From a virus: a DNA stretch of 64,000 bases. The DNA lies in IMG/VR virus record IMGVR_UViG_3300007072_000008, positions 1-64,000 of that record; one strand, written 5' to 3'. Below the pieces are notes generated by a model. The model did no database searches. It was not told the origin of the DNA and saw nothing but the letters and a program-made list of their open reading frames with translations. This document shows, piece after piece, positions 50,231-64,000 of the stretch. Position numbers and translations under genes: made by a program. Numbering within the stretch: position 1 is the first letter of the stretch; each line of letters opens with the position of its first letter.

Positions 50231-53200
50231 ATGCCAATTAAATTTTCAATGCCTGATAGTAGTCCTTCTGGAAAACGTAAGATATCTAATGCTAAAGGTT
50301 TACAACCGGATACACCTTTAACATCAAAAAGTTACGTCACTTCTGGTAGTGCTTATTTACCTATTACAAGAACATCGCAGTTTTCTGGGTATGGCGCAAA
50401 TGTAGCTATATCTCAGCCAATGTTTTTTTCGCCTATGTTTACTCCGCAATCTTGGCAGATTGCTAGTAGGCGCAAAGAGATTTATCAATGGCTGTTTATA
50501 AATCCTTGTGATGTAATGACTGAAGATTATACTTATTCAGGATTAACCGACATCTCGTTTGATTATAAAAAGGTTGTACAAGATACTTTAACTGGTGGGG
50601 TTTTATTTGAAGGTATTGATTATCCACCAATTATGGACAGTGAAGGCAATTTTAGAAAACCGCCACGATATTCAGAGAGAGAGTGTATAAATAAAAGAAT
50701 ATTTAAGTTTTATGCCATAGGCTATTGGAGAACAGTATCTATTTCTGAAGAGCATTATATTTTTGTGCTTGATGGTAGTGAGGGATTGATTAAACGCACT
50801 ATGTCATGTAATGTGAGTTCTAATGACTATTTATTAACACCAGTTCCTCATGTCGGTAATAAGTCTGTAGATAAAGATATGGCATGGCTTATTGGGCTAT
50901 TAGCTACAGATGGTTGTTTGTCAAAATCAGCTAGTGGCTCATATGCTGTACGCATTCCAGAACATTTACAAAAAGTTGTTGATGCTATATGGGGGCAACA
51001 GTGTGGAAATAACAATGTTTGGAGAGTAGATAGTGGACATGTGTGGGAAACAATTAAAGATTTTATTGTTTTAAATAATAAACACAGTTCAAAGAAATTT
51101 ACTAATTTTATTGCTCAGTTAGACAGAGAAAGTAGGTTGCATTTAATTGCAGGGTATTTAGATGGGGTTGGAAGTTTTGATGAAACAGGTGACATAGTAG
51201 TTAACATCAGTTCTTGTGATTTGTCGGATCAGTTATATGCATTGTTGTTATCAACTGATATTGTATGTAGTTTAAATAAAGTTCCTCTGCATGGGGGAAA
51301 TTATGCTTGTGCTACAAATTCGGAATGGTTTTATCGTATATGTATCCATAATTCCGAAGTGCATAAGATTGCTCCTTATATAAAGGGAGATAAAACGCCT
51401 TTTAATCAGCCAGCAAATTTAAAAAGAGGGCTAAGATTTTTTTATGAAAATAGTGGTATTAAGTACCTTTGTTCTCCTATCGCTAAGATAGAACAATTTT
51501 ATTATAATGGTAAGGGTTTTGATATTGAAATGACCAATGAGCGACATGCATTGGTTGCCGGTGGATACATTTGTTCTAATTCTAGGTTTTACTATGAGAA
51601 TGAACCCAAAGTAGCCGCTGGTGTAGATTTCTATAGTCAATTCCCGCTTTCGGGTTTTGTATTAGAGTGTAAAGATAAAAAGGTTTTATCCTATTTTGAA
51701 CAGATGGTTGAAGAATTAAGACTAGCCAATTGGTTACGTCTAATAAGTCATGAATATTTTTTATTAGGTGATGTATTCCCATTTTTAAGTATAGAGTGTC
51801 CACATTGTTCTGGTACTGGTATCAAACCCAATGGTAAGCCCTGTAATCATCCAGATGGTAAATTTAAGAGCATAACGGTACTAAATCCTGATTTTATAGA
51901 AGTTACAGATTCTCCGTTTCCTGATCAAAGACAAATATATTTAATACCTGATGAACAATTGCGCAAAACGGTATTAAGTAAAGAACCAAAGAATATATAT
52001 GATCGTATTCCTGATCAATTAAAGAAACTGATTGCATCTGGCCAAAACATTTTATTATCTCCACGTTCAGTCAGCCATATTAAGCATAGTGAATGTCCCT
52101 ATGGTAAATATGGCGTTTCTATGTTGCGCAGACTGTTTCATCCATTAGCTTATAAAACCAAGTTAATGACTGCAAATTGGATTGTGGCTGAAAGGTTAAT
52201 ATTACCAGTAAGAGTTATAAAGATTGGGGATAAAGATCGTCCTGCGGGTCCAGATGATATTGCGGATATGCAGCAGCAAATATCAGCATTGGCTAATGAT
52301 CCCAATTTAACTATAGTTACTCATCACGCTTTTGAGTATGATTATATTGGGGCTACTGGCAAAATACATAATATCACTTCTGAGTTAGAATATATTGGTA
52401 AAGAATTGTTAGATGGCTTAATGTTAAATCAAGCATTGTTGAATGGTGAAATGAGCGGATATGCATCTGCACAAGTAGGTATTGAAACATTAATTAAAAG
52501 ACTGGAGACCTGGCGTGCTACTTTATCAGATTGGATATATGAACATTTATTTAAACCTACAGCAATGATGCAGGGCTTTATAGATGAGGAAGCGACTAAA
52601 GAATTGGGTAAAACCAAATATTTATATCCAACTATTAAGTTTAATGATATGCAACTTAGAGATAAGACTAATAGGTTGCAAATGTTTATGCAATTGCACG
52701 ATAAGGGCTTAATTTCTACTGAAAAGTTATTAGAAGAATTTGATATCGACTATGATCAAGAAATGATTAGGATACGTAGACAACAGGTAATGTCATCGCC
52801 CGGTGGTCCTAGCGTAGGGGGCACTGGAGGAATAGCTGGCGGTGCTGGTGGCGGTATGCCTGTTATGGGTGGTATGGATATGATGGGTGGGCCACCGCCT
52901 GGTGGTGATATAGGCGGAATGCCTGGTGGGGATATGGGTGGCGGGGCTGGTGGTGCATCACCTCCTATGGGGGCGGCGGCGAGTTCCCAAAAAGTTTATA
53001 AGAAGGGGAAAGCTCCTAAAGCTAAAGACCATGAAATTAAAATGGTTGCTCCCTCTTTCGTGAAGCTTACTAGATTAGAACAGAAAACTTTAGGGATTAT
53101 ACAAGAATTACAGTTACCGTTTAAGTTGTATGGGCAATTTCAAAAGAAATTACCAGGAGAGCCTCAACCATTTGTTATGGATTTTGCTATGCCAGAAATA

Positions 53201-54583
53201 ATGGTTAATATCGAATGTTTACATCCAGATCAATTGGTTTCAACTGTTAATGGATCATTACCGGCATGTACCATTCAAGAAGGGGATAAATTAATAGGAC
53301 AAAACGGGGATGAAGTTGTTGTAGAAAGAAAAATAATTAATTTATGTACACATAACTTATTAAGTATAAAAGTTCTCGGGCATTTGCCTATTCATGTAAC
53401 AAAAAATCATCCTATGTTGGTAGCGAAGCCTAAAAAAGTGTCTAGATTGTCTGTTGAGCCAAATACAACCAGATATAGAACATATGTTGAACCAGGGGAT
53501 ATTTCTTTTATAAATGCTGATGAAATAAAAGTTGGCGATTTTTTGATGATGCCAAAATTTAAAACCGACACAATCGTAGAGCAAATAGATTTATCAGATT
53601 GTAACAAAATCGCCCCGAAAGGTAGTAAAATTTTACCCGATTCAATTGAAGCCACAGAAGAATTAGGCTGGCTTTTAGGGGTATATTTAGCAGAGGGTTG
53701 TTCCGATACAAATGGTTCTAATGTTGTATTTTCTTTTAATATTAATGAAATTGAATATGTAGAAAAAGTGCAGCTATTATTGAAAAATATATTTAATTTA
53801 GATTCAAAACTATATCATAATTTAACTGATCATTGCGCCAGAGTTAGTGTATCGAGCCATATTTTAGCTAGTTTTTTGCATAATTCATTTGGTCAGCATA
53901 CACATCTTAAAAAGCTTCCAAAATGGATATATCAAATGCCTGATATATTTATTGTTGGATTTGTGAGGGGATTTTTGGGAAGTGATGGTTGTGAAAATTT
54001 AAATATTATTCAAAGATATATATCATCTTCAGTGGCTTTATTGATGGATCTGCAAAGGCTTTTGACCAGATTGAACATTTTTGCCAATTTATGCCAATCT
54101 AGGTCACAAGGGACAGTCAATGGTTTGTGGGAATTAACCATATATTCGAATGTGCAGGAAAAGCAATTCTATGAAGATAATAATTATTTTTATATGCCAG
54201 TAAAAACGATTATTGAAATTCCATACACAGGCGATGTTATTAATTTTACTACTTCTGGTGTCAAGGAATCTAATCATACTTATTGCGTTGGCAATTTAAT
54301 TTCTCACAACTGCGACGGGGCCATATGGCATGAGCAGGAGGGTGCTAAAGAGCGTGATGCTGAACGTGATCGGAAATTAGCTTCTTATGGTTGGAGAGTG
54401 TTACGATTTACCGAACAGGCAATTAATCAAAATGCAGATCAAGTGAAGCAATTAATATATGAAAATGTGAAAGAGGCCGCTGAAGAACATTTTCATAGAA
54501 GGAAAACCGCAAGTTCTGTTGAAAAAATTACTAAACATGCTAGTGAGATAGATCACAACACAGATTTAGATGATAAATCGTGA
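50231..54583 (+). CDS. Portal protein fused to a DUF559-like nuclease domain, carrying two inteins
   Basis: 1450 codons; 727 residues after removal of both inteins. The portal part (R-K-E-I-Y-Q-W near 82; F-Y-Y-E-N-E-P-K-V-A-A-G-V-D-F-Y; G-S-L-free helical crown) runs to about the Gly/Met-rich linker near 860-915. A Vsr/DUF559-like domain follows: Y-G-Q-F-Q-K-K, F-V-M-D-F-A-M-P, V-N-I-E then C-D-G-A-I-W-H-E, R-D-R-K-L-A-S-Y-G-W-R-V-L-R-F. The portal forms the DNA channel. Why a nuclease is attached is unknown. The C-terminus has K-T-A-S and K-H-A-S. Confidence 0.85.
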   Translation: MPIKFSMPDSSPSGKRKISNAKGLQPDTPLTSKSYVTSGSAYLPITRTSQFSGYGANVAISQPMFFSPMFTPQSWQIASRRKEIYQWLFINPCDVMTEDYTYSGLTDISFDYKKVVQDTLTGGVLFEGIDYPPIMDSEGNFRKPPRYSERECINKRIFKFYAIGYWRTVSISEEHYIFVLDGSEGLIKRTMSCNVSSNDYLLTPVPHVGNKSVDKDMAWLIGLLATDGCLSKSASGSYAVRIPEHLQKVVDAIWGQQCGNNNVWRVDSGHVWETIKDFIVLNNKHSSKKFTNFIAQLDRESRLHLIAGYLDGVGSFDETGDIVVNISSCDLSDQLYALLLSTDIVCSLNKVPLHGGNYACATNSEWFYRICIHNSEVHKIAPYIKGDKTPFNQPANLKRGLRFFYENSGIKYLCSPIAKIEQFYYNGKGFDIEMTNERHALVAGGYICSNSRFYYENEPKVAAGVDFYSQFPLSGFVLECKDKKVLSYFEQMVEELRLANWLRLISHEYFLLGDVFPFLSIECPHCSGTGIKPNGKPCNHPDGKFKSITVLNPDFIEVTDSPFPDQRQIYLIPDEQLRKTVLSKEPKNIYDRIPDQLKKLIASGQNILLSPRSVSHIKHSECPYGKYGVSMLRRLFHPLAYKTKLMTANWIVAERLILPVRVIKIGDKDRPAGPDDIADMQQQISALANDPNLTIVTHHAFEYDYIGATGKIHNITSELEYIGKELLDGLMLNQALLNGEMSGYASAQVGIETLIKRLETWRATLSDWIYEHLFKPTAMMQGFIDEEATKELGKTKYLYPTIKFNDMQLRDKTNRLQMFMQLHDKGLISTEKLLEEFDIDYDQEMIRIRRQQVMSSPGGPSVGGTGGIAGGAGGGMPVMGGMDMMGGPPPGGDIGGMPGGDMGGGAGGASPPMGAAASSQKVYKKGKAPKAKDHEIKMVAPSFVKLTRLEQKTLGIIQELQLPFKLYGQFQKKLPGEPQPFVMDFAMPEIMVNIECLHPDQLVSTVNGSLPACTIQEGDKLIGQNGDEVVVERKIINLCTHNLLSIKVLGHLPIHVTKNHPMLVAKPKKVSRLSVEPNTTRYRTYVEPGDISFINADEIKVGDFLMMPKFKTDTIVEQIDLSDCNKIAPKGSKILPDSIEATEELGWLLGVYLAEGCSDTNGSNVVFSFNINEIEYVEKVQLLLKNIFNLDSKLYHNLTDHCARVSVSSHILASFLHNSFGQHTHLKKLPKWIYQMPDIFIVGFVRGFLGSDGCENLNIIQRYISSSVALLMDLQRLLTRLNIFANLCQSRSQGTVNGLWELTIYSNVQEKQFYEDNNYFYMPVKTIIEIPYTGDVINFTTSGVKESNHTYCVGNLISHNCDGAIWHEQEGAKERDAERDRKLASYGWRVLRFTEQAINQNADQVKQLIYENVKEAAEEHFHRRKTASSVEKITKHASEIDHNTDLDDKS
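50507..51580 (+). mobile_element. Intein 1 (LAGLIDADG homing intein) in the portal
   Basis: 358 residues from Cys93 (N-P-C-D-V-M-T-E-D-Y) to Asn before Ser (Y-I-C-S-N / S-R-F-Y-Y). Blocks: T-V-S-I-S-E-E-H-Y near the TxxH position, dodecapeptides W-L-I-G-L-L-A-T-D-G and L-I-A-G-Y-L-D-G-V-G, and a C-terminal F-D-I-E-M-T-N-E-R-H-A-L-V-A-G-G-Y. The penultimate residue is Ser rather than the usual His; the +1 nucleophile is Ser. The N-terminal boundary is my best estimate. Confidence 0.8.
53216..54310 (+). mobile_element. Intein 2 (LAGLIDADG homing intein) inside the nuclease motif
   Basis: 365 residues, from Cys (E / C-L-H-P-D-Q-L-V) to Asn (L-I-S-H-N / C-D-G). It shows block B H-V-T-K-N-H-P-M, dodecapeptides W-L-L-G-V-Y-L-A-E-G and F-V-R-G-F-L-G-S-D-G, and a standard V-I-N-F-T-T-S ... 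N-H-T-Y-C-V end. After splicing the junction is V-N-I-E-C-D-G-A-I-W-H, between two residues of the nuclease acidic motif. Confidence 0.93.
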
Positions 54584-54610
54584 AGATTAGATCTATTAGT
54601 GGAGTGGATA

Positions 54611-55033
54611 ATGGAACCATTCAATTTAACAAAAATATCTGGTCGAAAAAGAATTAAGGATCGTGGGATTAATTGGAAAGAGAGATATCGAGAAAAATCA
54701 TTGACGTTAAAGAAACGTTATGATAAACAGATTGGACAGGGAGCTTATAGGCGATGGGAGGGGCATGATTATACAACGAATTCGGACTATTATGTAGTAG
54801 TTGGCCCGACTGTACAAAGCGATTTTGGTAAGTGTTTTTTTGCTGGAATTAAGAAGTTGCCAAAAGACCCTCATAAAAAAGTATATAGTCCTAGTGGGGA
54901 ATATTTTATTAATATTATAGCTGCATATTCACATGCTAGTAATAAGTGGGGGGTCCCATTTCCTACCGGTCAAATAGCTTATACACAGGCACATTTGGTT
55001 GATGTAAAAATTCCTGAACATATTAAAGGATAA
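54611..55033 (+). CDS. Hypothetical structural protein
   Basis: 140 residues from the ATG at 54611. Basic N-terminus, then Y-Y-V-V-V-G-P-T-V-Q-S-D-F-G-K-C-F-F-A-G and Y-S-P-S-G-E-Y-F-I-N-I-I-A-A. No family recognised; it sits between portal and the 648-residue protein, where neck or head-completion proteins often lie. Confidence 0.65.
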   Translation: MEPFNLTKISGRKRIKDRGINWKERYREKSLTLKKRYDKQIGQGAYRRWEGHDYTTNSDYYVVVGPTVQSDFGKCFFAGIKKLPKDPHKKVYSPSGEYFINIIAAYSHASNKWGVPFPTGQIAYTQAHLVDVKIPEHIKG

Positions 55034-55038
55034 AAGAC

Positions 55039-56981
55039 ATGAATGAGTATACTCTTAAACAATTAATTAGTAAATTAACCGGCGTAGAGCTAGTACGTAC
55101 AGGAATGGCTCGTCATATGCAGGGAGTAAATATAAAAAATCGTATGTTAGAGTGGAAACCTTGGAGCATGAGTGGTGAACTTCCTAATTATGTAAAGCAA
55201 TATATAGACAAACGACTGTTGGATTGGGAAACAACATTTGGAGATAGTGTAGCATTTGCTTTATTTGCTATAGATCCTTCTGTTACTGATGAAGATTTGG
55301 CACGTTTAGATGAGTCAAATCATCCTAGGAAAGACGAGATTAGAGAGGTGGTTGATCGGATAGTAATAGAGAGTGGTATTCCTCTTTTGCAGAGCAAAAC
55401 TGAGGCTTCCATGAGAAGGCCAGGTATACAGGTGGGCGGTGATTTTAACGGAAGTGAATCACATGCACAGGCATACGGTTGGGCTTGGGGAGCAGAAAAG
55501 GCATATCCAGACGAAGATACTCGTCAGGTGAAGCATTTGACTCAAGTGGAGCAGTCAAGGCACTTACGTAAAGCTGAAAATTATAAGAGGCTACGAGAGG
55601 ATGGTCAATTACCGAACTGGTATGCAACTCCTAAAGTATTTACACCAGTGGTAGCTCCAGTTGGAGGTGGTTTTGGTTTATTTTTAAAGAATATATATGA
55701 TGATACTTTAATGAATATTATTTCGCCTAGCATATTAGCTTTACAGGCTAAGTTGTTAGATAAAGAAGTTGATGATTTAGATTCGAATATGGATTTATCG
55801 GTGAAAGTATTAAGGCACACCAGTACTATTAATACATTTTTTGCCAACACAGTACAACAGGGAAAACAGACTATTAGAAGCAATTTCGCCCCTGGTAGGC
55901 GAATGTTTTTATTAGATAGTCCGAACGATCCAAATCCAAAACCCATATATCCTAAAAGGTCGGACACACCGGATAAAATAGATCCTGTGTTTCAGGGGAG
56001 AACTATATCTGATTTTGCTACTGCAAAGCAGTATAAAAATCAGATTAAATATACTAAATTTGATGATCGTTTATATATTTTAAAATTAAAGCTAAATGGT
56101 TTATTATTTTGGGAAAATGTTCAAGATCCTAGCAAAGTTTTTAACGCTACAGAAGAACAAATTAATACATTTAATTGCTATAAAGGACGGATATTTCAAA
56201 TTTCCAATTTTGTAAGAAATAAATATAAATTTACAACATATGCACAAAAAGCACAATATGAGAAAGACTGTAATTTATTGAATGAATTTCGTGATTTTAT
56301 TAGAACTTTGCCAGAGTCACAGAAAAAAAACGATTTAGGGGAATTGTTATATATTGGACCTGATGGGAACCCTACAACAGAAGATACTGGACAACCTCTT
56401 TATAATCGTCGTAGGACAGATGTTCCTACAAATAATATTATAGTATTATTAATATCTCCTAGATTTAGCATATCTAGAATGGTAGGCAAAAATCAGGCTG
56501 AAGGAAGACTCCTTAATCCTAACTATGAATCTGACAAACCTTCTTTGGTGTGGCATAGAGGCCGATTCACAGCTAAACGGGAAGTGTGGTCGGTATGTGA
56601 ACGTCAGTATTCTATATCTCGTTTAAAACAACAGCGAATGCAGTTTACCCCCATGAACACTGTTATAGAAAAACCAACTTGTAAAGAAGCAGTTGAAGAA
56701 GCGAAAATCCGATTTAGAATACCAGATACAGCCTTGCCTACTGAAGCTCAAATCCAAGCTGCTCAAACATTATATGATAAAAAACAGGCGGCTCTGCAAG
56801 CACTGGGTGAGGAGAGGGGGGTATATGATTCAGAGGTAGCCCAAGAGACATCCGCAGTACCAGAAGAAGGCATGGTGGCTGACAATAACGTTGACAATAA
56901 TGATGTAAATGATGTAGATGATGTAGATGATGTAGATAATAACATACTAGCTCGTGTTAAACAACATTACTATAAAATAAT

Positions 56982-56985
<4 letters not shown>
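55039..56985 (+). CDS. Large structural protein of unknown function
   Basis: 648 residues. Contains G-W-A-W-G-A-E-K-A-Y, F-T-P-V-V-A-P-V-G-G-G-F-G-L-F and F-A-P-G-R-R-M-F-L-L-D-S-P-N-D-P, then a helical C-terminal region ending in an Asn/Asp/Val repeat (D-D-V-D-D-V-D). It overlaps the protease gene by four bases. Head or connector protein by position. Confidence 0.65.
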
Positions 56986-62924
<5,939 letters not shown>

Positions 62925-62965
62925 GTTGATTGCTTCCTTAGAAGCAACAACAGGAGAAAATATAT

Positions 62966-63553
62966 ATGGCTTTAATTGTATTACATCACACAGTGGTTGA
63001 CGCCTTCGATGTCAACCCGAACACGGCATGGTCTTCTTCTAATCGTATCGTACAGGGATCGGTCGTTGGTGTAGATAATTCAACTGGTTATTTGTCGTTA
63101 CCGTCTTCAACTGCATTCCCCTTGGGTATCGCAGGCGACAATGCTACTGATGAATATAAAACTACAGCTTATGCTGCTCAGTTGGTTGTCTCCCCAAGCG
63201 GAAAAACCCGCTGGACTAGCAATCGTGTTTCAGATATGTTTAATGAAACCATGGCTTCTGGTAAAATGACCGTATACGTAGGATCTGGTGTGTTTGCTAC
63301 CGATCAGTATCTAACACATAACACTTTCACGGTCGGTCAACCAGTTTATGCAACCTCTAATGGTGTGTTAACATCTACTGCGGGTAATGCTGGTACCTTT
63401 GGAGCACGAGTAGTGGGATATGTAACTAAAACCCCAACCTCGTACCCAAGCGGTGTTCCCGGTGCTGATACTGATGCAACACTTGGTGCTGCCGCACAAG
63501 GTGGTACAACTATGTCGTTGGGTCAGTTCTTAACTTTCCACTTAAGCATTTAA
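62966..63553 (+). CDS. Capsid decoration-like protein
   Basis: 195 residues, beta-rich and Ser/Thr/Gly-rich, with V-V-G-Y-V-T-K-T-P and T-M-S-L-G-Q-F-L-T-F-H-L at the C-terminus. Composition and position immediately before the capsid gene fit head-decoration proteins (inference; no specific family recognised). A good AGGAG site precedes the ATG, with a small TTGCTTC/GAAGCAA hairpin just upstream. Confidence 0.7.
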   Translation: MALIVLHHTVVDAFDVNPNTAWSSSNRIVQGSVVGVDNSTGYLSLPSSTAFPLGIAGDNATDEYKTTAYAAQLVVSPSGKTRWTSNRVSDMFNETMASGKMTVYVGSGVFATDQYLTHNTFTVGQPVYATSNGVLTSTAGNAGTFGARVVGYVTKTPTSYPSGVPGADTDATLGAAAQGGTTMSLGQFLTFHLSI

Positions 63554-63607
63554 TAGTTGTCTAATAAGTTCTATTGAACTGTTTTAGAAACTATAAGGAG
63601 AAAATAT

Positions 63608-64000
63608 ATGGCTTACAAAAATTCTAATTCTGACGCACAAAAAGAAGCTGTAATTGCACAGGCTCTAGAGACTGATGAAGGGCGCGTCGCCTTAGCTCAG
63701 TCAATGGTTGAACCAATTCGTCGTTCTCTTGAATATCAGGCGGTTGGTCGCAAACTGCTCATGGTAGATGAGCTTCCACAGGGCGCACTCGCTCGTTATG
63801 AAAGAGATGTTGCTTCTGTTGCTCACGTAATACCACGTCGAGGAGCAGTCCCTGATATGATTACCGAAGGCGAAGAAATATTGGTTCCAACCTTTGAAAT
63901 TGCTGCTTATCCAACTATTCGTTTGTCTGAAATTAAAGCACGTAGATTCTACATTGTAGATCGTGCTCAAATTAAGGCAAAAGAAGCTATCCAAAAAGAA
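63608..64000 (+). CDS. Major capsid protein (HK97-fold-like), 3'-truncated by window edge
   Basis: First 131 residues only. AAGGAG lies at the expected distance. V-E-P-I-R-R-S-L-E-Y-Q-A-V-G-R-K-L-L, P-Q-G-A-L-A-R-Y-E-R-D-V and V-P-T-F-E-I-A-A-Y-P-T-I-R match the N-terminal arm and P-domain pattern I recall from jumbo-phage HK97-like capsid proteins. The absence of a long leader fits use of a separate scaffold, possibly within the upstream giant protein. Confidence 0.88.
   Translation, partial: MAYKNSNSDAQKEAVIAQALETDEGRVALAQSMVEPIRRSLEYQAVGRKLLMVDELPQGALARYERDVASVAHVIPRRGAVPDMITEGEEILVPTFEIAAYPTIRLSEIKARRFYIVDRAQIKAKEAIQKE

Overview
The window is 64 kb of AT-rich DNA from a large tailed double-stranded DNA bacteriophage, probably jumbo-sized. 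The right half carries a terminase large subunit, a portal protein, a prohead-protease-like giant protein, a decoration-like protein and the start of an HK97-fold-like major capsid protein. The left half carries a phage-borne sigma factor, nucleotide metabolism genes and many small unknown genes on the minus strand. The host cannot be deduced. Clear AGGAG-type ribosome binding sites, a lipoprotein signal and a B12-dependent ribonucleotide reductase show only that it is bacterial. There is no rRNA and no CRISPR array.

Layout. 1-1.85 kb: plus-strand genes made of a 27-residue repeat, the last copy decayed. 1.9-6.9 kb (minus): sigma factor, HNH nuclease, a small zinc protein, class II ribonucleotide reductase with a structured RNA leader, and dUTPase. 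7-14 kb (mostly minus): a lipoprotein, small membrane proteins, a CYTH protein, thioredoxin, a frameshifted PAS protein and a glycosyltransferase. 14-19 kb: thirteen well-formed tRNA genes and several decayed ones, interleaved with small minus-strand genes including a 2H-phosphoesterase-like protein. 19-20 kb: a duplicated non-coding or small-ORF module. 20-25.4 kb (plus): a nucleotidyltransferase, a large repeat protein, a putative zinc metalloprotease and a small acidic-repeat protein. 25.4-27.8 kb (minus): flavodoxin-like protein and AAA ATPase. 28.3-31.0 kb: a compositionally distinct cassette bounded by perfect 18-bp inverted repeats, holding an adenine methyltransferase, a PD-(D/E)XK-like protein and a TnpB remnant. 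31-34 kb (minus): SMC/RecF-like ATPase and another repeat-family protein. 34.65-64 kb (plus): one uninterrupted late structural block.

How the genes fit together. NrdJ, dUTPase and thioredoxin supply deoxynucleotides. The sigma factor is a candidate for redirecting host RNA polymerase to late genes. The terminase, portal, protease, decoration and capsid genes build and fill the head. The portal gene carries two inteins and a C-terminal nuclease-like domain.

Most notable: (1) a shared M-(N/Q)-W-Y N-terminal sequence on five otherwise unrelated proteins; (2) the portal-nuclease fusion with an intein inserted directly beside the nuclease acidic motif; (3) the inverted-repeat-bounded modification cassette; (4) the structured leader of nrdJ; (5) the duplicated module with a hairpin preserved between copies; (6) a cluster of frameshifted genes confined to the accessory half.
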